A stretch of 64,000 nt of DNA, taken from positions 246,334 through 310,333 of the forward strand of contig NZ_LT976854.1 of assembly GCF_900249755.1 (NCBI RefSeq), in the 5' to 3' direction. The position numbers and the translations under genes are program-made. A model generated the notes under the pieces. It did no database searches. It was not told the origin of the DNA and worked only from the letters and a program-made list of their open reading frames with translations. Below are positions 1-8,816 of the stretch, piece by piece; the first letter of the stretch is position 1, and every line of letters starts with the position of its first letter. Source of the DNA: Cupriavidus taiwanensis (GTDB lineage Bacteria > Pseudomonadota > Gammaproteobacteria > Burkholderiales > Burkholderiaceae).

Positions 1-32
1 ATCCCGCAAGCGGGAGAGGGGAGCAAACCGGC
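1..32. repeat. REP-like palindromic repeat, copy 1 (cut by window start)
   Basis: Half of a palindrome with core CCCGCAAGCGGG followed by AGAGGGGAGCAAACCGG. The same core and the same AGCAAACC flank recur at 76-118 and, in reverse, at 16138-16195. The window begins inside this copy. Confidence 0.6.
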
Positions 33-75
33 AGCGAGATCATTGCCTCGAACGTTCCAACTCTCGCTTGTGTAC

Positions 76-118
76 TCCCTCTCCCGCAAGCGGGCGACGG
101 GAGCAAACCGGCGGAATA
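76..118. repeat. REP-like palindromic repeat, copy 2
   Basis: Contains CTCTCCCGCAAGCGGG then a degenerate right arm (CGACGGGAGCAAACCGG). It lies just downstream of the response regulator gene (minus strand, ending at 129), so it may also act as a hairpin at the 3' end of that transcript. Confidence 0.65.
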
Positions 119-128
119 GGAAAGAAAT

Positions 129-758
129 TCAGTCCAGCGGAATGCCTTGACGCGCGGCGTACGCCACCACCTCCGCGGTGTTATGCAGATCCAGCTTGCG
201 CATCAGGTTCTCCCGATGCTTGCGCGCAGTCAGCGGGCTGATGCCCAGCTGCGCGGCAATGTCGCCCGCGGTCGCGCCGCGCGCGATCAGCATCAGGATC
301 TGCTGTTCGCGGCGGGTCAGCGCGGCGAGGGCGTCCGCCGTAGCAGTCTCCGCGCCGCCGGCAGCAATGACGTTGCGCCCTTCTGACAGGGCCATCAGCG
401 CGGGCACCAGCTCGCCGATATCGCCGCTCTTGATCAGATAACCGTTGGCGCCGGCCGCGATCGCCGCGTGGCCCATGCCGGCCCCCGCATTGCCGGTCAG
501 CACCAGGATGCGCAGGGCGGGGTGCAGGGCGCGCAAGCGCTGCACGAAGGCAAGCCCATCGACGCCCGGCATGCCCAGGTCCATCACCAGCAGGTCGACG
601 CGTTCGCGCTGCAGCAGTGCCAGCAACTGCGCGCCGTCGGCAGCTTCGCCGGCCATCACCAGGTTGCCGATGCCGGACAGCACCAGCTTGAGCCCTTCCA
701 GCACGATGGCATGGTCGTCGGCGAGTGCCACGCGGGTCGGGACGGGAAAGCGGCTCAT
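129..758 (-). CDS. LuxR/NarL-family two-component response regulator
   Basis: A 209-residue response regulator. The N-terminal receiver domain (about 8-125) shows the acidic pair D14-D15, the phospho-acceptor D60 in VMDLGMPG and the conserved K110. The C-terminal LuxR-type helix-turn-helix (about 145-205) starts with LTRREQQILMLIARG and has the SPLTARKHRENLMRKL recognition region. It should bind DNA as a dimer after phosphorylation. It is divergent from the hybrid histidine kinase at 1014, about 250 bp away, so that kinase is the likely partner; the kinase carries its own receiver, which suggests a branched phosphorelay. The signal and target genes cannot be read from the sequence. Confidence 0.93.
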   Translation of the reverse strand: MSRFPVPTRVALADDHAIVLEGLKLVLSGIGNLVMAGEAADGAQLLALLQRERVDLLVMDLGMPGVDGLAFVQRLRALHPALRILVLTGNAGAGMGHAAIAAGANGYLIKSGDIGELVPALMALSEGRNVIAAGGAETATADALAALTRREQQILMLIARGATAGDIAAQLGISPLTARKHRENLMRKLDLHNTAEVVAYAARQGIPLD

Positions 759-1013
759 CGCGGCGGCATCTTGGCTGGCGAAAGGGAAAGGGAAGGTGGT
801 ATAAAGCGGCAGCCCGGCGCGCGGCCCGGGCCCATGGCGCCAGGCTGGCCATGGTGGCGCTGGCGACCCGCCGGATTATAGCTTCGCATGCCGCGCGTGC
901 CCCACTGGCCCTCACCCTCCGCGCATGCCCATCTCCTACGCCTGCGGCGCCATCTCCGGCCGCCTTGTCCCGCTGTCATGGCCGCGCCGCCGCGCCCGGC
1001 GCAGGCATCCGTC

Positions 1014-2807
1014 ATGAACGCGCCGGCCCGGCAGCCCGCCGACGTGGCGGCGGCGATGGTGGACCTGCTCTACCGGCAATCCAACGCGGTCTTGTTCGCC
1101 AACTTCGTGATCGCGCTGCCGGTGTGCTACGTGCTGCGTCCCAGCGTGCCGGCGCCGCTGCTGGCGGCATGGATCGCCGCGGTGTACCTGCTGACCACGT
1201 TGCGCATCGGCCTGTCGTGGCGCTATTTCCGGCGCGGCGGCAGCGCGGCGCCGCAGGCGTGGGCGCGCCGCTTCATGGTCCTGTCCTGGGTCTCCAGCCT
1301 GCTGTGGGGCGCGGTTGGCTCGTCCATCTTGCTGCCGCCCGAGCCGCAGCTGGTGGCGTTCTGCTGCATCGTGCTGGCCGGCATGTCCAGCGGCGCGATC
1401 CCGTCGCTGTCCGCGCATCCGCCGACCTACCGCGGCTCGGTCGCGGCCATGCTGCTGCCGTTCACGCTGTATTGCCTGATGCAGCAGGGGCCGATGTACG
1501 GCGTCTATGCGGGCTTTGCCGCATGCCTGCTGGGCGCCAACCTCTACTACAGCCAGGTCACCTACCGCACGCTGCGCGACGGCGTCAGGCTGCGCTTCGA
1601 GAACCTGGCGCTGATCGGCGCGCTGGAGCGCGAGCGCGATCGCGCCACCGCCGCGGACCAGGCCAAGACGCGCTTCCTGGCCGCCGCGGGCCATGACCTG
1701 CGCCAGCCCGTGTACGCGATCGGCCTGCAGGCGGCTGCGCTGACGGCGCTGGGTGAACGCGGCGACGTGCCGGCCGCCCAGGCGCATGCCGTCGGCCGCC
1801 GGCTGCGCGCCACGCTGGCACGCATGGACCACCTGCTCGACGGCCTGCTCGATGCGTCGCGGCTGGATGCGGGGCTGATGCCGGTACGGCGCCGCCCGCT
1901 GCCACTGGCGCGGCTGCTGGCCGAGGTCGGAGAAGAGTACGCCGGGCAGGCGCGCCAGCGCGGCAGCGTGCTGCGGGTCGTGCCGGCGCGCGCGTGGGTC
2001 GACAGCGACCCCGACCTGCTCAAGCGCATCCTCGACAATCTCGTCGTTAACGCGCTGCGGCATGCGCCGCGCGCCAGCATCCTGGTGGGCGCGCGCCGTC
2101 GCGCGGGCGCCATGGAAATCCAGGTGATCGACACCGGCCCCGGCATCGCGCCGGCGCATCAGGCACGCGTGTTCGACGATTATGTGCAGGTGCCGGGCAC
2201 CACGCCGGCCGACGAGCAGGCCGACGAGCAGGCCGGCACCAGAGGGCTCGGACTCGGCCTTGCCATCGTGCGGCGCCTGGCGGCGCTGCTGGACCATGCG
2301 GTGACCCTGCGCTCGGCGCCCGGGCGCGGCTGCATGTTCTCGGTGCGCGTGCCGCTGGCCGATGCCGCCGCGGCGCCCGTGCTTGCCGCCGCGCCGGCCG
2401 AACCTGACGGCGAGCCGCTTTGCGTGATGCTGGTCGACGACGATCCCCAGGTGCTGGGCGCGCTGACCGAACTGCTGACGGTGTGGGGACATGTCGTCTA
2501 CGGCGGCCCCAGCGTTGCCGCCGTGTGCGAGGCGCATCTTGCCGCCAGCCGCGACGGCGCGGCGCCGGTGCACCTGATCCTGGCCGACTACCGCCTGGGC
2601 GGCGGGCTGACGGGCCTCGACGCGGTCACGATGCTGCGCGCCCGCGTGGGCCACGCGGTGCCGGCGCTGATCGTCACCGGCGACACCGCGCCCGACCGCC
2701 TGCAGGCGCTCCACGACAGCGGCTTCCCGGTCCTGCACAAGCCCATTCATGGCGACGCGCTGCGCGCCGCGCTACGGCGCGCGGTGCAGCCGGCGGAGTT
2801 CGCCTGA
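1014..2807 (+). CDS. hybrid sensor histidine kinase/response regulator
   Basis: A 597-residue membrane sensor kinase. The first roughly 190 residues are hydrophobic with several membrane-spanning segments and no recognisable periplasmic sensor. A HisKA domain follows with the phospho-accepting H227 in AAAGHDLRQPVYAIG, then an HATPase_c domain with N342/N346 (LDNLVVNALRHAP), D373 (DTGPGIAP) and GLGLGLAIVRRL. A C-terminal receiver has acidic residues 475-477, phospho-acceptor D525 (LILADYRLGG) and K576. I chose the ATG at 1014; an in-frame ATG at 978 and one at 888 would add a proline/arginine-rich stretch with no family resemblance. It is divergent from the LuxR regulator at 129-758, its probable partner. 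Confidence 0.9.
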   Translation: MNAPARQPADVAAAMVDLLYRQSNAVLFANFVIALPVCYVLRPSVPAPLLAAWIAAVYLLTTLRIGLSWRYFRRGGSAAPQAWARRFMVLSWVSSLLWGAVGSSILLPPEPQLVAFCCIVLAGMSSGAIPSLSAHPPTYRGSVAAMLLPFTLYCLMQQGPMYGVYAGFAACLLGANLYYSQVTYRTLRDGVRLRFENLALIGALERERDRATAADQAKTRFLAAAGHDLRQPVYAIGLQAAALTALGERGDVPAAQAHAVGRRLRATLARMDHLLDGLLDASRLDAGLMPVRRRPLPLARLLAEVGEEYAGQARQRGSVLRVVPARAWVDSDPDLLKRILDNLVVNALRHAPRASILVGARRRAGAMEIQVIDTGPGIAPAHQARVFDDYVQVPGTTPADEQADEQAGTRGLGLGLAIVRRLAALLDHAVTLRSAPGRGCMFSVRVPLADAAAAPVLAAAPAEPDGEPLCVMLVDDDPQVLGALTELLTVWGHVVYGGPSVAAVCEAHLAASRDGAAPVHLILADYRLGGGLTGLDAVTMLRARVGHAVPALIVTGDTAPDRLQALHDSGFPVLHKPIHGDALRAALRRAVQPAEFA

Positions 2808-2918
2808 ACGCGCCTGAACGCGCCCTGCAGGCAACGCAGGCGCGGTTTATGATCGGGCTTTGCCAATGTCCCCGGCGCCTTCCCGCACCCGCGGCAGGCG
2901 CCCGAACCAGGAGCCCGT

Positions 2919-3623
2919 GTGCCCGATCTGTCCGCTTTCCCCATCACCCGCAAATGGCCGGCGCAGCATCCCGACCGCATCCAGCTCTATTCGCTGCCCA
3001 CGCCCAACGGCGTCAAGGTGTCGATCATGCTGGAAGAGACCGGCCTGCGGTACGAGCCGCACCTGGTGCGCTTCGACACCGACGACCAGATGTCGCCGGA
3101 ATTCCTGTCGCTGAACCCGAACAACAAGATCCCGGCGATCCTCGACCCCGACGGCCCGGGCGGCAAGCCGCTGGCGCTGTTCGAATCCGGAGCGATCCTG
3201 CTGTACCTGGCCGACAAGTCCGGCAAGCTGATCCCCGCCGATCCGGCGCGCCGCTACGAGACCATCCAGTGGGTGATGTTCCAGATGGGCGGCATCGGCC
3301 CGATGTTCGGCCAGCTGGGCTTCTTCCACAAATTTGCCGGCAAGGACTACGAAGACAAGCGCCCGCGCGACCGCTACGTGGCCGAGAGCCGGCGCCTGCT
3401 CAAGGTGCTCGACCAGCGCCTGGACGGCCGCGCGTGGATCATGGGCGACGAGTACTCTATCGCTGACATCGCCACCCTGCCGTGGGTGCGCAACCTGGTC
3501 GGCTTCTACGAGGCGGGCGACCTGGTCGGCTTCAAGGACTTCGTCAACGTACAGCGCGTGCTCGATGCCTTCGTGCAGCGTCCGGCGGTGGTGAAGGGGC
3601 TGGATACGCCGCATCGGGGCTGA
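2919..3623 (+). CDS. glutathione S-transferase, Nu-class (YfcG/YghU-like)
   Basis: A 234-residue soluble protein with a thioredoxin-like N-terminal domain (LYSLPTPNGVKVSIMLEE; cis-Pro in NPNNKIPAI; glutathione contact ESGAILLYLA) and an all-helical C-terminal domain. The TPNGxKVxxxLEE pattern, with Asn after the first strand, is typical of the bacterial Nu class, which shows disulfide-bond reductase and peroxidase activity toward glutathione. It starts with GTG at 2919, set by AGGAG at 2909-2913. It is not the maleylpyruvate isomerase type of GST, whose N terminus reads quite differently, so it is unlikely to fill the gap in the gentisate operon at 32.5 kb. No operon partner is apparent. Confidence 0.9.
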   Translation: MPDLSAFPITRKWPAQHPDRIQLYSLPTPNGVKVSIMLEETGLRYEPHLVRFDTDDQMSPEFLSLNPNNKIPAILDPDGPGGKPLALFESGAILLYLADKSGKLIPADPARRYETIQWVMFQMGGIGPMFGQLGFFHKFAGKDYEDKRPRDRYVAESRRLLKVLDQRLDGRAWIMGDEYSIADIATLPWVRNLVGFYEAGDLVGFKDFVNVQRVLDAFVQRPAVVKGLDTPHRG

Positions 3624-3765
3624 AGCGCACCGGGCAGGGCGCCGCGCGGGCATGGGCATCGTCCTACACGGTGCCTTCCGCGGCGCCTACAGAGCGCCTG
3701 GCGCGGCGCGTCCTATAGTCCAAAGCACAGGCGCGCGGCCGTGCGCGGCCTGAGGAGCCCGGACC

Positions 3766-5106
3766 ATGCCGAAGCCCAACTTTGCGCGCCTGTTGCGCAC
3801 CGCCATGCTGGCCAGCGCCGTCCCCGTGCTGGCCACGCTCGCCGCCTGCGGCGAATCGGCCAAGCTGCCGTCCGAAGCGGGCTTCGGACCCACGCCGCAG
3901 CTGCCGCCGCCCAACCAGACCGCCATTCCCACCGTCAAGATCGCGCCGGCCATCGGCTGGGCCGCGGGCCAGCGCCCGGTGCCGGCCGAAGGCATGGCGG
4001 TGACGGCCTTCGCCGACAAGCTGGACCATCCGCGCTGGGTCTATGTGCTGCCCAACGGCGACGTGCTGGTGGCCGAGAGCAATGCCCCGCCCAAGCCCGA
4101 CGACGGCAAGGGCATCAAGGGCTGGATCATGAAGATGGTGATGAAGCGCGCCGGCGCCGGCACGCCCAGCGCCAACCGCATCACGCTGCTGCGCGACAGC
4201 AACGGCGACGGCGTCGCCGACCAGCGCTCGGTGTTCCTGAAGGACGTGAATTCGCCGTTCGGCATGGCGCTGGTCGGCAACGACTTCTACGTGGCCGCCA
4301 CCGATGCGCTGCTGCGCTTCCCGTACCAGCCCGGCCAGACCGAAATCAGCGCCGCGCCGCAGAAGGTGGTCGACCTGCCCGGCGGGCCGCTCAACCATCA
4401 CTGGACCAAGAGCCTGATCGCCAGCCGCGATGGCAGCAAGCTGTACGTGACCGTGGGCTCGAACAGCAACGTGGGCGAGAACGGCATGGACAAGGAGGTC
4501 GGCCGCGCCGCGATCTGGGAGGTCGACCGCAGCACCGGCGCGCACCGCATCTTTGCCAGCGGGCTGCGCAATCCCAACGGCATGGCGTGGGAGCCGGTCA
4601 CCGGCATGCTGTGGACCGCCGTCAACGAGCGCGACGAGATCGGCAGCGACCTGGTGCCGGACTACATCACCTCGGTGCGCGACGGCGGCTTCTATGGCTG
4701 GCCCTACAGCTACTACGGCCAGCATGTGGACCAGCGCGTGAAGCCGCCGGCACCGGAGCTGGTGGCCAGGGCGATCGTTCCCGACTACGCCGTGGGCGCA
4801 CACACCGCCGCGCTGGGCCTGGCCGCGGCCGGCGGCAACAGCCTGCCGGCGCGTTTCAGCGAAGGCATGTTCGTCGGCCTGCATGGTTCGTGGAACCGCC
4901 GCCCGCTGGCGGGCTACAAGGTGATCTTCGTGCCGTTCAGCCAGGGCCGGCCGCAGGGCGCGCCGTTCGACGTGCTGACCGGGTTTGTCGACGACGACGG
5001 CAAGGCGCGCGGGCGGCCGGTGGGCGTGGCGATCGACAAGCGCGGCGGCTTGCTGGTGGCCGACGATGTCGGCAATACGGTCTGGCGGGTCAGCGGCGCC
5101 AGGTGA
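3766..5106 (+). CDS. sorbosone dehydrogenase-like (PQQ-type) beta-propeller lipoprotein
   Basis: A 446-residue exported protein. The N terminus is a lipoprotein signal with lipobox LAAC and acylation site C28, followed by a proline-rich linker. The rest is a six-bladed beta-propeller of the glucose/sorbosone dehydrogenase family: [33 protein letters not shown] (a Ca-loop-like segment), [31 protein letters not shown] and [10 protein letters not shown] are all recognisable. Members of this family oxidise sugars or related alcohols, some with PQQ, but activity of most homologues is untested, and no PQQ biosynthesis genes are in the window. It probably sits in the periplasm anchored to a membrane. 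The gene stands alone between a GST and a DMT permease. Confidence 0.82.
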   Translation: MPKPNFARLLRTAMLASAVPVLATLAACGESAKLPSEAGFGPTPQLPPPNQTAIPTVKIAPAIGWAAGQRPVPAEGMAVTAFADKLDHPRWVYVLPNGDVLVAESNAPPKPDDGKGIKGWIMKMVMKRAGAGTPSANRITLLRDSNGDGVADQRSVFLKDVNSPFGMALVGNDFYVAATDALLRFPYQPGQTEISAAPQKVVDLPGGPLNHHWTKSLIASRDGSKLYVTVGSNSNVGENGMDKEVGRAAIWEVDRSTGAHRIFASGLRNPNGMAWEPVTGMLWTAVNERDEIGSDLVPDYITSVRDGGFYGWPYSYYGQHVDQRVKPPAPELVARAIVPDYAVGAHTAALGLAAAGGNSLPARFSEGMFVGLHGSWNRRPLAGYKVIFVPFSQGRPQGAPFDVLTGFVDDDGKARGRPVGVAIDKRGGLLVADDVGNTVWRVSGAR

Positions 5107-5201
5107 GGCCGCCCCGGCGCGCGGCGTGTCGCACGGCACACCGGCGCGGCTAGAATGGCGCGATCCCGCGCCGTCCATACGCGCCGCCCCCGCCGCCGCC
5201 C

Positions 5202-6050
5202 ATGTCGCTCACCGTCTTCGCCGTCGTCCTGCTTGCCGCCTTCCTGCATGCCGCGTGGAATGCCGTGGTCAAGGGCGGCGGCGACAAGATGCTGTCCACC
5301 GTGATGGTGGCGGTGACCGCGGGCCTGATGGCCGCGCTGGCGCTGCCGGCGCTGCCGCAGCCGGCGCCCGCCAGCTGGCCCTTCATCGCCGCGTCCGTGG
5401 GCGTGCACGTGGTGTACTTTGCGCTGGTCGCGCGCATCTACCGCAGCGCGGACATGAGCCTGACCTACCCGCTGATGCGGGGGTCCGCGCCGTTGCTGGT
5501 GGCGCTGGCCAGCGTCGGCTGGCTGGGTGAGCACCTGTCGGCACTGGCGTGGGCCGGCATTGCCGTGATCAGCCTTGGCATCCTGGCCATGGCGGGCGGT
5601 GCGCGCGGCGCCCGCGGCGGGCAAGGCAGCCGCGAGGGCGTGTGGCTGGCGCTGCTGAACGCGCTGGTGATCGCCGCCTATACGCTGATCGACGGCACCG
5701 GCGTGCGGCGCTCGGGCGCGCCGGTGGCATATGCCTTCTGGATCTTCGTGCTGACCGCGGTGCCGCTGGCGGCGTGGGCACTGGCGACGCGCCGGCCGGA
5801 ACTGCGCGCCTACGTGCGCCGCAACCTGGTGTTCGCGCTGGTGGGCGGCGGCGGCACGCTGGCGTCCTACGGGCTGTCGCTGTGGGCGATGACGCGCGCG
5901 CCGGTGGCGCCGGTGGCAGCCCTGCGCGAGTCTTCGATCCTGTTCGGCGCGCTGATCTCCGCGCTGCTGCTCAAGGAGCGCGTCGGCGCCGCGCGCCTGG
6001 GCGCGGCCTGCCTGATCGCCGCCGGCGTAGCCACGCTGCGCTTCGCCTGA
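5202..6050 (+). CDS. EamA/DMT-family permease
   Basis: A 282-residue integral inner-membrane protein with about ten hydrophobic segments arranged as two EamA repeats. Each repeat ends in a pattern typical of the family: SLTYPLMRGSAPLLVALASV in the first half and APVAPVAALRESSILFGALI in the second, both followed by a LKERVGAARLGAACLIAAGV-type segment. DMT permeases commonly export amino acids or small metabolites; the substrate is not evident here. No clear ribosome binding site precedes the ATG, but the first helix begins at residue 4, so the start is plausible. Confidence 0.87.
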   Translation: MSLTVFAVVLLAAFLHAAWNAVVKGGGDKMLSTVMVAVTAGLMAALALPALPQPAPASWPFIAASVGVHVVYFALVARIYRSADMSLTYPLMRGSAPLLVALASVGWLGEHLSALAWAGIAVISLGILAMAGGARGARGGQGSREGVWLALLNALVIAAYTLIDGTGVRRSGAPVAYAFWIFVLTAVPLAAWALATRRPELRAYVRRNLVFALVGGGGTLASYGLSLWAMTRAPVAPVAALRESSILFGALISALLLKERVGAARLGAACLIAAGVATLRFA

Positions 6051-6230
6051 ACGGGTGAAAGCGTGCGGCAAGGCGGGCCGGGTGCCGGCCTGGGCGCCTG
6101 GCCGCTGCCAGGCCGCGGCGCTGTCTATACTTGGCTTGACCGGGTTCCCTGGATGCCGCCGCACGGCATCCGCACACCAATATCACGAACACACGCCCGC
6201 CCGCCTGGACATCGACGCCGAGGAGTAGGC

Positions 6231-7055
6231 ATGGACCGCACCGCAGATTCGTTTCGCGCCTTTGAGCTGGCCGGCTGGGAAGACCCGGAGGTGGTCAGCC
6301 GGTACCAGGAACACCTGTCGCACGTGACCCGGCAATCGGTCGAGTCCCTGCTGGACGCGGCCCATGTGACCAGCGGGCAGCGCGTGCTGGATGTGGCTTC
6401 CGGCTCCGGCTACGTCGCGGCCGGGGCGGTGCAGCGCGGGGCCGATTCCGTCGGCATCGATTTCGCGCTGGCGCAGGTGCAACTGGCGCGCAAGCTCCAT
6501 CCCGAGGTCCAGTATGAACAGGCCGACGCGCAGGCGCTGCCGTTCGGCGATGCCAGCTTCGACGCCGTGGTCAATGGCTTTGGCCTGTGCCATATGTCCG
6601 ACCCGGACGCGGCGCTGGCCGAGGCCTTCCGCGTGCTGCGCCCGGGCGGGCGCATCGCCTTCACCGTCTGGGACACGCCGGAGCGCGCCGTCGGCTTCGG
6701 CGCGGTCTATGCCGCGATCCGCGCCTATGGCTCGATGGACGTCGACATCCCGGTCGGACCGAATTTCTTCCTGTTCAGCGATCCCGGCCATTGCCGCAGC
6801 GCCTTGCAGCAGGCCGGCTTCGTCATGCCGACCTGCCGCAGCGTGCCGCAGGTCTGGCGCTTCTCCACGCCCGACCAGCTGTTCGACGCGCTCGCCCAGG
6901 GCACCGTGCGCGCCGCCGCCACGCTGCGCGCGCAGACCCCCAAGGCCCGCGATGAAATCCGCGCCGTGCTGCGCGGCACCGTTGCCGGGTACATGCGCGG
7001 CAGCGGGTTTGAGGTGCCGATGCCGGCGGTGCTGGCGGCGGCGGTGAAGCCTTGA
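6231..7055 (+). CDS. SAM-dependent class I methyltransferase (Methyltransf_11 type)
   Basis: A 274-residue cytoplasmic methyltransferase with a Rossmann-like core. Motif I is VLDVASGSGYVAAGAV, the acidic end of strand 2 is GIDFA, motif II is YEQADAQALPFGDASFDAV, and motif III is FRVLRPGGRIAFTVWDTPE. It looks like the UbiE/menaquinone group of small-molecule methyltransferases, but the acceptor substrate cannot be told. The start at 6231 is set by GAGGAG about 8 nt upstream; the open frame continues upstream to 6063 without family resemblance. A TATACT -10-like hexamer lies at 6126-6131, about 100 nt ahead of the gene. Confidence 0.88.
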   Translation: MDRTADSFRAFELAGWEDPEVVSRYQEHLSHVTRQSVESLLDAAHVTSGQRVLDVASGSGYVAAGAVQRGADSVGIDFALAQVQLARKLHPEVQYEQADAQALPFGDASFDAVVNGFGLCHMSDPDAALAEAFRVLRPGGRIAFTVWDTPERAVGFGAVYAAIRAYGSMDVDIPVGPNFFLFSDPGHCRSALQQAGFVMPTCRSVPQVWRFSTPDQLFDALAQGTVRAAATLRAQTPKARDEIRAVLRGTVAGYMRGSGFEVPMPAVLAAAVKP

Positions 7056-7112
7056 CGCGGCGGCGCTCAGGCGCCGGCCTTGGGGTGCTCTGGCAAGCCG
7101 CAAGCCGGATTG

Positions 7113-7316
7113 TCAGCGCTCGGCCTGCTCTTGCTCCGGCCTTCCGGCTTCCATGAAGTCTCGCGGGAAGGCCGCGAACAGATCGAGCAGGCCGGCCAGG
7201 CTTCGGCGTACCGGCGCGGCAGCGTTGGGCAACGAGTCCGAAGCGATGCCTGCAGAACCTGCAGAAGGTTGGGCAGCATCCTTGTTGCCGGATGCGGGCA
7301 GCGGACGGTCAGGCAT
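7113..7316 (-). CDS. small protein with a VapB/antitoxin-like C-terminal tail
   Basis: A 67-residue open frame on the minus strand, starting at an ATG preceded by AAGGA about 10 nt upstream. The first 30 residues are low in complexity (Ala, Ser, Pro). The end reads SLAGLLDLFAAFPRDFMEAG then a polar tail, which resembles the toxin-binding tail of VapB/VagC-type antitoxins. The usual AbrB or ribbon-helix-helix DNA-binding domain is absent and no PIN-domain toxin gene is adjacent. It may be a real small protein, a remnant, or chance; it overlaps no other gene. Confidence 0.4.
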   Translation of the reverse strand: MPDRPLPASGNKDAAQPSAGSAGIASDSLPNAAAPVRRSLAGLLDLFAAFPRDFMEAGRPEQEQAER

Positions 7317-7466
7317 GGTGGCTTTGTCCTTGGTCTGGCGTTGTCCTTGGTCTGGAATCAGGAGCTTACTTCCAGGCACCGCCGGGGTGAGTGGTGGGAC
7401 CGCCATTGCGGAAGATCCATGCCGCATTGCCTACAATTCGCCACACCGTGTCGGAATTTCCACTCC

Positions 7467-8327
7467 ATGGACATCGAACTCGCCCGCACCTTCCTCCAAG
7501 TCGTGCGCGACGGCAGCCTGCTGGCAGCCGCCGACAAGCTGCATGTCACGCAGACCGCCGTCACCGCGCGCATCAAGAGCCTGGAGGCGCAGCTGAACTG
7601 TCGCCTGTTCGAGCGCAACAAGGCGGGGGCGCGGCTGACGCCGGACGGGCAGCGTTTTCTCGGCTATGCCAGCCAGCTGGTGCAGACCTGGGAGGCGGCG
7701 TGCCGCGAGCTGCCGCTGCCGGCGGGGCTGGCCAGCCTGTTTCGCTATGGCACGGAAATCAGTCTGGGCAACCCGCTGGTGCTGCTATGGGCGACGCGGC
7801 TGCGGCAGCGGATGCCGGCGCAGGCGGTGCGCGCGGAGGTGGGTGACGGGGCGGAGCTGCAGCGCCGGCTGCAATCGGGCGCGCTGGATGCGGCGCTGGT
7901 GTACCAGCCGGAGTACGCGCCCGGCATGCATGTGGAAGCGCTGATGGAGGAGAAGCTGGTCCTGATCCGCTCGACGCAGCGCGACGGCGGCTATGTCTAT
8001 GTCGACTGGGGTCCGGAGTTCCGCCGCCAGCATGACAGCGCGTTGCCGGAATATGCGCGGGCGTCGCTGTACTTCAACCTGGGGCCGCTGGCGCTGCAGT
8101 ACATCCTGCAGTTCGGCGGCAGCGGCTACTTCCGCACGCGCGTGGTGCAGAGCTACCTGGACAGCGGGGCGCTGGCGCGCGTTGCCGGCGCGCCGGAGTT
8201 CTCGTATCCCGTGTTCCTGGTCCGTGCCAAGCCGCCCGCGGGACCGGCGCGGGAAGCCGTGGAGATCCTGCGCGACATCGTGCGGGAAGAATCGGACTGG
8301 TCGCAGCGCTGGGACTTCCCGCAGTAG
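7467..8327 (+). CDS. LysR-family transcriptional regulator
   Basis: A 286-residue regulator. The N-terminal winged helix-turn-helix is clear (MDIELARTFLQVVRDGSLL, then AADKLHVTQTAVTARIKSLE and LFERNKAGARLTPDG), followed by a periplasmic-binding-protein-like effector domain that begins near residue 92 (EISLGNPLVLLWATRLRQRMP). The ATG at 7467 starts exactly at the family N terminus. It precedes the acyl-CoA dehydrogenase gene at 8817 on the same strand, with a small divergently oriented gene between them. Its effector is unknown. Confidence 0.92.
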   Translation: MDIELARTFLQVVRDGSLLAAADKLHVTQTAVTARIKSLEAQLNCRLFERNKAGARLTPDGQRFLGYASQLVQTWEAACRELPLPAGLASLFRYGTEISLGNPLVLLWATRLRQRMPAQAVRAEVGDGAELQRRLQSGALDAALVYQPEYAPGMHVEALMEEKLVLIRSTQRDGGYVYVDWGPEFRRQHDSALPEYARASLYFNLGPLALQYILQFGGSGYFRTRVVQSYLDSGALARVAGAPEFSYPVFLVRAKPPAGPAREAVEILRDIVREESDWSQRWDFPQ

Positions 8328-8336
8328 CGCAGGCCG

Positions 8337-8585
8337 TCAGATCCGCACCGGCACCAGTTGTCCCGACGGGGCCGGCACGGCCACCAGGCGCCATTGCCGC
8401 ACGCGCCGCATCCGGCCGCCGCCGCCACCACGGCGCGGCGGTCGTGGTTCCAGGCCGTTGAAGCGCCCGTGCCGCTGCGCGCGCGCAAACACCGGTTCCG
8501 GCACCCGCGTGCCGATCAGCCAGGTGACGGCACCCCCCGCCGCCACCAGTGCCAGCGCCACTCCAGCCCAGAGGATGGCTTCCAT
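8337..8585 (-). CDS. small single-pass membrane protein
   Basis: An 82-residue protein on the minus strand with one N-terminal membrane helix (ILWAGVALALVAAGGAVTWLIG) and a short basic, glycine-rich cytoplasmic tail. The ATG at 8585 has GGAGCGGGAAC just upstream, which supports it over the longer frame that begins at 8666. I do not recognise a family. It lies in the gap between the LysR gene and the acyl-CoA dehydrogenase and runs against both. Confidence 0.55.
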   Translation of the reverse strand: MEAILWAGVALALVAAGGAVTWLIGTRVPEPVFARAQRHGRFNGLEPRPPRRGGGGGRMRRVRQWRLVAVPAPSGQLVPVRI

Positions 8586-8816
8586 GTTCCCGCTCCGTCG
8601 AATCGTTATCTGTGGTTCCAGTATTGGCACAAAGCGTGCCGGCGGGTAAATGAAAGTTATTTGCACTTCATATCAATAAAATTGCATTCAACTGGCTTTT
8701 CGGTACAGGGCGGGCCGTTTCGCGACGGCAGGAAAAATCATCTGTTCCGACGAATCTCATCGGCGTTGCCAGGCAGACACTGACCCGGTCTATCTCAAAA
8801 CACCTGGAGACCTCCG

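Noticed and set aside
936..2750. 604-residue open frame on the minus strand opposite the hybrid kinase
   Set aside because: Its translation is low-complexity (Arg, Gln, His, Ala), as expected from the antisense of GC-rich codons. The kinase frame has all catalytic motifs.
2919..3623. The GST as the missing maleylpyruvate isomerase
   Set aside because: Its N terminus is of the Nu class (TPNGxKVxxxLEE) and it is 29 kb from the gentisate operon.
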